A DNA stretch of 6,488 nt from Pseudomonadota bacterium (GTDB lineage Bacteria > Pseudomonadota > Alphaproteobacteria > Micropepsales > Micropepsaceae). Each line of letters opens with the position of its first letter. The stretch's first letter is position 1. Shown in pieces: positions 1 to 3,687 of the stretch. The translations under genes were made by a program, and so were the position numbers. Below the pieces are notes generated by a model. That model saw nothing but the letters and a program-made list of their open reading frames with translations. It did no database searches and was not told the origin of the DNA. The stretch spans positions 1 through 6,488 of the forward strand of contig JAEZBK010000134.1 of NCBI GenBank assembly GCA_023427355.1, written 5' to 3'.

Positions 1-182
1 CAATGGAAGGTGCGGCACACGTCGAAACGCGTCTCATACACGGCGCAGCCGCCGCCCACGCAATGACGGCACAACATGCCCGAATGTTTCTGCACATCCG
101 GCTTGTCGATGTTCATGGTGCTGCAACACACCACGCAGTCGCCGCAATCGCGCCCCGGCACCAGGGGAAGTTCGTAATTCAT
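1..182 (-). CDS. YkgJ-type cysteine-rich zinc/iron-chelating protein, N-terminal part
   Basis: Only the first 60 residues are inside the window; the gene runs off the left edge. Reading from the ATG at 182-180, the protein has eight cysteines: C13, C16, C19, C20, C38, C41, C46 and C56. The first four form the CxxCxxCC pattern, and a later CAVYETRFDVCR stretch follows the usual C-x-hydrophobic-Y-E-x-R-x-x-x-CR layout. Together these are the hallmark of the YkgJ/UPF0153 family, annotated as a putative zinc- or iron-chelating domain whose biochemical role is not established. No in-frame start lies just upstream, and no good Shine-Dalgarno sequence is seen. The start is 19 bases after the portal stop on the same strand, so co-transcription with the portal is likely. 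In known GTA clusters a prohead protease is expected near here, so this looks like host DNA next to the phage-like genes, or the edge of a rearranged cluster. Confidence 0.8.
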   Translation of the reverse strand, partial: MNYELPLVPGRDCGDCVVCCSTMNIDKPDVQKHSGMLCRHCVGGGCAVYETRFDVCRTFH

Positions 183-201
183 GGCCCGACCATGCCATGG
201 C

Positions 202-1350
202 CTATGGCCCCTCGCCACCCTCCACCGGGCCATAGCCCGCCGCTGCGCGCTTCTCGTTCACGCTCAGGAAATCCGCCTCGTTCAGCCGTCCCCACAGCGC
301 CTTGCGCGCCTCGCCCAGCGCTTCCACCGCATCGGCGTCGAAATCCAGCCGCAGGCCCTCGCCATAGCGCGGGCACAGGAAACGCGTCAGCATCGAAGCC
401 GTCCGCCCCACCAGCGGCAGCACCGTCTGGCGCCAGAAACTCAAATTCGCCTCGGCATAATTGGCATAGGTGTTGTCGCCGGGCAGGCCCAGCAGCATGG
501 GCGGCACGCCGAACGCCAGCGCAATCTCGCGCGCCGCCTGGGCACGGGTCTCGCTGAAATCCATCTCGGATGGCGCATAGCTCATCGCCTTCCAGTCCAG
601 CCCGCCCTCCAGCACCATGGGCCGCCCGGCATTGGCCGTGCCCTGGTAGCTGTCTTCCAGTTCGCGCTTCAGCCGGCCGAACTGCTCATCGGAAAGGCCG
701 GGGGCCCCGTCCGGTCCCTTATATATAAGTGCGCCCGATGGCCTGGCGGCATTGTCCAGCAATCCCTTGCTCCAGGCCGCGCCCGCATTGTGGACCTCGA
801 TGGCCGATGCCGCCACCGCCAGGGGCGAAAGCCCATAATGATCGTCCAGCGGATGAAACAGCGCCCCATGCAGCACCTGCTCGCGCGCGATGCGGCTGGT
901 GCGCCCGTCCACCACATGGTCATAGGCGGCTGGCCAGCCGCGCGGGCCGGGCACCACACTGACCCGGTCCGGGCGCAGCAGGTGCAGTTCGCGGGGAATC
1001 CCGTCCAGCGTCACCGCTTCGAGATAGGCATTGCCCGCGCTCTGCAAAAACCCATACCAGCGCTCGAACAGGCCCGTGCCATCCTCCCGCGCGTTGGGCC
1101 GCGCCAGCAGCGCCAGCAGCGGATGATCCTCGATCTCGCAATCGCCGTCATACAGCAGGAACGGCACCGACGCGGCCGCGCCCGCGATCCGGGCGATGCA
1201 GGCATGGGCGATCGCATTCTGTATCCCCAGCCGGGCCAGGCCGGGCGCGTCGCGGGCGCCCCAGCGGGCCTCCCCGCCCAGCGTCAGGGCGATCAGGGGC
1301 GCGGATTTGCGCTCCGGCGGCTGGCGAAAACGGCGCAAAAACTCGATCAT
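202..1350 (-). CDS. HK97-family phage portal protein, GTA type
   Basis: Portal subunit of 382 residues. Portals form the dodecameric ring at one capsid vertex through which the terminase pumps DNA and to which the tail attaches. The sequence carries the landmarks of alphaproteobacterial GTA portals: GNAYLE at 106-111, LDDHYGLSPL at 168-177, WSKGLLDNAARPSGAL at 193-208, and REIALAFGVPPMLLGLPGDN at 274-293 followed by TYANYAEANLSFWRQTVLPL at 294-313. The length matches full-size GTA portals, so it appears intact. The frame stays open further upstream, but that extension (to 1677) is antisense to a convincing plus-strand gene and does not read like protein. The ATG at 1350 has AAGGA (1366-1362) 11 bases upstream; the adjacent in-frame GTG at 1353 has the better spacing of 8 and is a real alternative. 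The portal is separated from its natural upstream partner, the terminase, by the opposite-strand gene at 1412-1819, so it needs its own promoter or read-through. Confidence 0.93.
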   Translation of the reverse strand: MIEFLRRFRQPPERKSAPLIALTLGGEARWGARDAPGLARLGIQNAIAHACIARIAGAAASVPFLLYDGDCEIEDHPLLALLARPNAREDGTGLFERWYGFLQSAGNAYLEAVTLDGIPRELHLLRPDRVSVVPGPRGWPAAYDHVVDGRTSRIAREQVLHGALFHPLDDHYGLSPLAVAASAIEVHNAGAAWSKGLLDNAARPSGALIYKGPDGAPGLSDEQFGRLKRELEDSYQGTANAGRPMVLEGGLDWKAMSYAPSEMDFSETRAQAAREIALAFGVPPMLLGLPGDNTYANYAEANLSFWRQTVLPLVGRTASMLTRFLCPRYGEGLRLDFDADAVEALGEARKALWGRLNEADFLSVNEKRAAAGYGPVEGGEGP

Positions 1351-1411
1351 CACGGGTTCATTCCTTGAAAAGCTGTTCTGCGCTAACCTTGGCGTCCAAA
1401 GGGAATCGCCC
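1351..1411. promoter_or_regulatory. 61-base divergent intergenic region between portal and unknown gene
   Basis: This short gap separates two divergent starts and must hold the control signals of the plus-strand gene, and probably of the portal if that gene is not read from far upstream. It contains the portal Shine-Dalgarno (AAGGA, minus strand 1366-1362) and that of the plus-strand gene (AAAGGGA, 1398-1404, 7 bases before the ATG). A TTGAAA at 1365-1370 resembles a -35 element for the plus strand, but no well-spaced -10 follows. No convincing promoter can be assigned in either direction. Confidence 0.45.
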
Positions 1412-1819
1412 ATGACCGCCACGATGATCGCGCCCCGGTTCGAATATGTTCTGCAGGCGAAAGCCGACGCCGATGTCGGGGCCGTGCGCCTGCTCTTCCT
1501 GGGCACCGACCAGAAGAAATACGCCGTCGAACTGTCGGCCCATTGCGCGGGCCTCACCATCGCGGCCGCCTCCGCCCATCTGGGCGAGGTGCTGTCCACC
1601 CTGCCGCCGGAACAGCATCCGCCGGTCCAGCCCGTCACGGTGGCGGGCGTGCGCACCCAGATGCGCGACAATGGCAATCCCGGCCTGATGCTGGTGCTGG
1701 AAACCGGCGCCGAACTGCCGCTGGAATTCCAGCGCGAAGACCTGATCCGCCTCTCCGGCCTCTTTGCCGAGATGGCGGCCTATGCCGCCCCCGGCCAGGG
1801 CATGGCCCCCACGCTCTAA
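1412..1819 (+). CDS. Hypothetical protein inserted between GTA terminase and portal genes
   Basis: A 135-residue soluble-looking protein that I do not recognise. It has no signal peptide or membrane segment and a single cysteine (C45). The first half alternates hydrophobic and polar residues (FEYVLQAKADADVGAVRLLF at 10-29), suggesting beta strands. An Ala-rich segment (45-63), a Pro-rich linker (65-75), another probable strand pair (75-105) and a helix (108-124) follow. It is coding rather than a shadow of the overlapping minus-strand frame: third codon positions are overwhelmingly G or C, the composition is balanced, and AAAGGGA sits 7 bases before the ATG. A second in-frame ATG at 1424 is possible. 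Its TAA ends one base before the terminase stop on the other strand, and its start is 61 bases from the divergent portal start. Its position hints at a role connected to, or parasitic on, the packaging module, but nothing in the sequence proves this; it could be an unrelated host gene. Confidence 0.8.
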   Translation: MTATMIAPRFEYVLQAKADADVGAVRLLFLGTDQKKYAVELSAHCAGLTIAAASAHLGEVLSTLPPEQHPPVQPVTVAGVRTQMRDNGNPGLMLVLETGAELPLEFQREDLIRLSGLFAEMAAYAAPGQGMAPTL

Positions 1820-1820
1820 G

Positions 1821-3110
1821 TCAAAGCGACCGCACGCGCGGCTTGCGCGGCGCGTCCCCGAACAGATCGGCCAGCGCCCAGACCAGCGCGTCCATCCGGT
1901 CGGGACTGCCTTGCGTCCCGTCATACTGGCACATCTGGTCCTCCAGTTCCGGCAGCACACCGACATGGTGGATGCGGCCGCGCTCATACAGCGCCGCCGC
2001 CGGCGCGGCCCGCACCGTCTTGCCGCGCACCGCATGCACCAGCCGCACGGGCAGGTTCCCACCCGCCTGCATCAAGACACTGCGCACCATCTCGCCGCCC
2101 TGGTTGGCCTCGGCGATGATCGCGTCGGCCTCGAACGCTTCATAGGCCGCAACCGCGCGCGCCGCCCAACCAGCTGGCGACAAGCCGCCCATCGAACGAT
2201 CCGCCAGCACGAAACCCTCGCCCTGGCTGTCACGGCCCGCCACCACCAGGCCACAGGCATCGCCCGTCATCCCGGCGGGCGGATCCACCGCCACCACGAT
2301 GCGCGCCAGCTCCGGCGCCGCGCGCACGCGCGCCGCCTCGATCCAGCTTCGCTTCCACAGGGCGCGGTCATTGTCCTCGATCAGCTCGCCGCCCAACTCC
2401 TGCCGCCCCAGCCGCGTGCCGCCATAGCGCGCATCCAGATAGGCCACGAAACCGTCCGCCAGGTTGGCTTCATTCTCGTCTGTCGCGCTGTGCGTCACCA
2501 CCACGCCATCCTGCGCCAGCAGCGCCTTGAGCGCGGCGATGGCGCGCGGCGTTGTGGTCAACAGCATGCGCGGGGCCTGTCCCAGCCGCAGCGCCATCAA
2601 CGCCATGTCCAGCGCTCCTTGCGGATCGCGCCACTTGGCGAATTCATCGCCCCACACGCAATCGAACTGGTGGCCGCGAAAACTGTCCGGTTCGGCCGCC
2701 GACAGCAAGCGCGCCTCCGCCCCGCAGGGAAACCGCACCAGGTCGGTAGAGGGCCAGAACTGCGCGCCCTCGCACACCGAAAGCAATCCGGATTCGCCTT
2801 CCACCATCACCTGCCGCGCATCGCGCGCCGTCGCCCCGATCAACCCGATGCGCCGCGCCTTGCGCGCGCGCACCTGCGCGGCGATCCATTCGGAGCCCGC
2901 GCGGGTCTTCCCCGCGCCGCGTCCGCCCAGGAACAGCCAGATGCGCCAGTCGCCGCCGGGCGGCAATTGCGCATCGCGCGCCCAGAAATCCCAGCCATCC
3001 AGCAGCGCCGCATCCGCGTCACTCAGGCTGGCGAGCAGGCTTCGCCTTTGTTCCGGTTCCAGCGAGTTTATCCAGGCGGCGCTCCAGCGCCGTACGGGCG
3101 CCTTCAGCAT
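1821..3110 (-). CDS. Terminase large subunit (DNA-packaging ATPase/nuclease), GTA type
   Basis: Packaging motor of 429 residues, with an N-terminal ATPase that drives DNA into the capsid and a C-terminal RNase H-fold nuclease that cuts it. The Walker A motif GGRGAGKT is at 62-69, a Walker B-like segment ending in D155-E156 lies in FDCVWGDEFAKW, and the coupling motif LTTTPR is at 184-189. Likely metal ligands of the nuclease are D276 (VVAVDPP), E334 (IIAEANQGGE) and D407 (SPDRMDAL). All are present, so the enzyme looks active. The length and the DGWDFWARDAQLPPGGDWR stretch before the P-loop fit GTA gene-2 proteins such as that of Rhodobacter capsulatus. The ATG at 3110 was chosen because AGAAGG (3125-3120) lies 9 bases upstream; the open frame continues to 3206, but that part is Trp/Arg-rich shadow sequence. 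The start overlaps the end of the small terminase-like gene by 92 bases, implying translational coupling. The stop abuts the convergent gene at 1412-1819. Confidence 0.95.
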   Translation of the reverse strand: MLKAPVRRWSAAWINSLEPEQRRSLLASLSDADAALLDGWDFWARDAQLPPGGDWRIWLFLGGRGAGKTRAGSEWIAAQVRARKARRIGLIGATARDARQVMVEGESGLLSVCEGAQFWPSTDLVRFPCGAEARLLSAAEPDSFRGHQFDCVWGDEFAKWRDPQGALDMALMALRLGQAPRMLLTTTPRAIAALKALLAQDGVVVTHSATDENEANLADGFVAYLDARYGGTRLGRQELGGELIEDNDRALWKRSWIEAARVRAAPELARIVVAVDPPAGMTGDACGLVVAGRDSQGEGFVLADRSMGGLSPAGWAARAVAAYEAFEADAIIAEANQGGEMVRSVLMQAGGNLPVRLVHAVRGKTVRAAPAAALYERGRIHHVGVLPELEDQMCQYDGTQGSPDRMDALVWALADLFGDAPRKPRVRSL

Positions 3111-3363
3111 TCTTCGCAACCTTCTGTTCGCGCACCGTTGCCCGTTCTCGCTCCAGCTTCGCCAGCCGCTCCAACGTGCGCTCCAGCACGCCCAGCGTCC
3201 GCGCATCCGTGGCGCGCATCTTGGCTTCGTCTTCGCCGGGCTGCTTTGCCGCCAGGCGCACCCGCGCGACCTGGGCTTGCAGTTCGTCTTTCAGATTTTT
3301 CACCATCATGTCCAGCCATTGGGTTTCAAGTCCGGCCGCCGTCGCAGCCATGCGATGTCCCAT
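3019..3363 (-). CDS. Probable GTA small terminase-like protein (gene-1 position)
   Basis: A 114-residue, highly charged protein that is predicted to be nearly all helical. Residues 53-102 (from TDARTLGVLERTLERLAKLE onward) have a heptad-like Leu pattern suggesting a coiled coil, and the C-terminus is basic and disordered (TGTKAKPARQ). No membrane segment or signal peptide is present. Directly upstream of the large terminase and overlapping it by 92 bases, it occupies the position of GTA gene 1, shown in R. capsulatus to be the small terminase. The function is inferred mainly from position and helical character, because these proteins diverge strongly. Start choice is uncertain. The ATG at 3363 follows the stop of a four-codon ORF by two bases, as in reinitiation; the ATG at 3351 (110 residues) has GAGG 12 bases upstream and is equally plausible. 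An open extension to 3642 passes through palindromic intergenic DNA and is rejected. Confidence 0.65.
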   Translation of the reverse strand: MGHRMAATAAGLETQWLDMMVKNLKDELQAQVARVRLAAKQPGEDEAKMRATDARTLGVLERTLERLAKLERERATVREQKVAKNAEGARTALERRLDKLAGTGTKAKPARQPE

Positions 3364-3365
3364 CC

Positions 3366-3398
3366 TCAATGAAATGTCATGCGCGCCTCTTTCGAGGC
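3366..3398 (-). promoter_or_regulatory. GNRA hairpin over a Shine-Dalgarno plus four-codon leader ORF before the small terminase gene
   Basis: On the minus strand, GCCTC (3398-3394), the tetraloop GAAA (3393-3390) and GAGGC (3389-3385) form a perfect 5-bp hairpin with a GNRA loop. The Shine-Dalgarno-like AAAGAGG (3392-3386) is largely inside it. Five bases further on is an ATG (3380-3378) opening the ORF Met-Thr-Phe-His-stop, whose TGA (3368-3366) is two bases before the ATG at 3363 of the small terminase-like gene. The elements are seen directly. That they control translation by masking the ribosome site and by reinitiation is inference. Confidence 0.4.
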
Positions 3399-3423
3399 TC
3401 CAGCCCGGCATTCCGCCGCGCGA

Positions 3424-3519
3424 CCCTCCGCCAGGCCCCGCTTCGTCGCGCAGCGACAAGAAGGGGAAGCACCCGTCGCTGGCGAGGCGAAGCCGCTTGC
3501 GCCAGCGAAGGGCGGAGGG
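3424..3519. repeat. 96-base nested palindromic element (REP-like, possible three-way junction)
   Basis: The outer arms CCCTCCGCC (3424-3432) and GGCGGAGGG (3511-3519) are perfect 9-base inverted repeats. Inside are two further hairpins. The first is CCC/GGG (3437-3439 with 3464-3466), CTTC/GAAG (3441-3444 with 3460-3463) and GTCGC/GCGAC (3445-3449 with 3453-3457), closing a three-base loop with small bulges. The second is TCGCTGGCG (3476-3484) with CGCCAGCGA (3500-3508), also perfect. Together they make a three-stem structure in DNA or RNA. It has no T-run on either strand and so is not a classic intrinsic terminator. Compact GC-rich nested palindromes between genes are typical of dispersed REP-type repeats, but copy number cannot be judged from one window. 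It may insulate the divergent genes or bind nucleoid proteins. Confidence 0.6.
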
Positions 3520-3531
3520 GTTCAAACAAAC

Positions 3532-3555
3532 GAAACATCCGTGAACCGATGTTTC
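3532..3555. promoter_or_regulatory. Perfect 8+8 inverted repeat, candidate operator
   Basis: GAAACATC (3532-3539) and GATGTTTC (3548-3555) are exact reverse complements separated by 8 bases. The site lies in the divergent intergenic region in a locally AT-richer stretch, just upstream of a TACAAT hexamer. The geometry suits a dimeric helix-turn-helix regulator. It does not match the alphaproteobacterial LexA box (GTTC-N7-GTTC), nor the CtrA box (TTAA-N7-TTAA). No regulator can be named. Confidence 0.45.
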
Positions 3556-3558
3556 AGG

Positions 3559-3564
3559 TACAAT
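3559..3564 (+). promoter_or_regulatory. Candidate -10 element TACAAT for the penicillin-binding protein gene
   Basis: TACAAT matches five of six positions of the sigma-70 -10 consensus in otherwise GC-rich DNA. No recognisable -35 lies 16-18 bases upstream; that space is occupied by the inverted repeat at 3532-3555, which would fit factor-dependent or repressed initiation. Transcription would start near 3571, giving a leader of about 116 bases. This is a weak assignment based on one hexamer. Confidence 0.3.
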
Positions 3565-3570
3565 TCTGGA

Positions 3571-3687
3571 GATAGCAGTGATGTAGAAACCAGCCGCCCG
3601 TCCTTCAACCCTTTGGCAGGATTTCCCCCTGCTATCCCCCACAAGGGCCTTGAAAGCGCCGCAAAAATCGGTGCTCTATCCCCCACA
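3571..3687 (+). promoter_or_regulatory. Structured leader of the penicillin-binding protein gene with two competing pairing partners
   Basis: GATAGCAG (3571-3578) is the exact reverse complement of CTGCTATC (3629-3636), giving an 8-bp long-range stem; after one mismatch, GG (3568-3569) and CC (3638-3639) could pair as well. The 12-mer CTATCCCCCACA occurs at 3632-3643 and again at 3676-3687, where its last A is the first base of the start codon. The GATAG arm can therefore pair with either copy, more strongly with the first (8 bp) than with the second (5 bp). Between the copies is a small palindrome, CAAGG-G-CCTTG (3642-3652). The repeats are certain; a switch-like function is inference, and no known riboswitch class is recognised. 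Confidence 0.35.

Noticed and set aside
181..1368. 395-codon plus-strand frame opposite the portal gene
   Set aside because: It has shadow-frame composition, and the minus-strand portal is unmistakable.
1351..1677. N-terminal extension of the portal to an upstream ATG
   Set aside because: The extra residues are Arg/Ser/Trp-rich, match no portal N-terminus and lie antisense to a gene with its own ribosome site; the portal length is already normal from 1350.
1793..1807. GGCCA/TGGCC hairpin near the end of the plus-strand unknown gene as a terminator
   Set aside because: It has only five base pairs, lies inside coding sequence and is not followed by a T-run.
202..3363. Degraded prophage remnant
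   Set aside because: The terminase and portal are full length with intact motifs and host-like codon use, fitting a maintained GTA-type module better than decay. A complete prophage beyond the window cannot be excluded.
3520..3546. LexA box (GTTC-N7-GTTC) controlling the packaging module
   Set aside because: GTTC at 3520 and GAAC at 3543 have the wrong orientation and spacing; no second half-site lies 7 bases away.
1764..3575. 603-codon plus-strand frame opposite the terminase
   Set aside because: The product is Arg/His/Pro/Gln-rich with no domain, and it mirrors the terminase codons, so it is a shadow frame.
3364..3642. N-terminal extension of the small terminase-like gene
   Set aside because: This stretch runs through nested palindromes and lacks coding character; nearer starts give the expected size.
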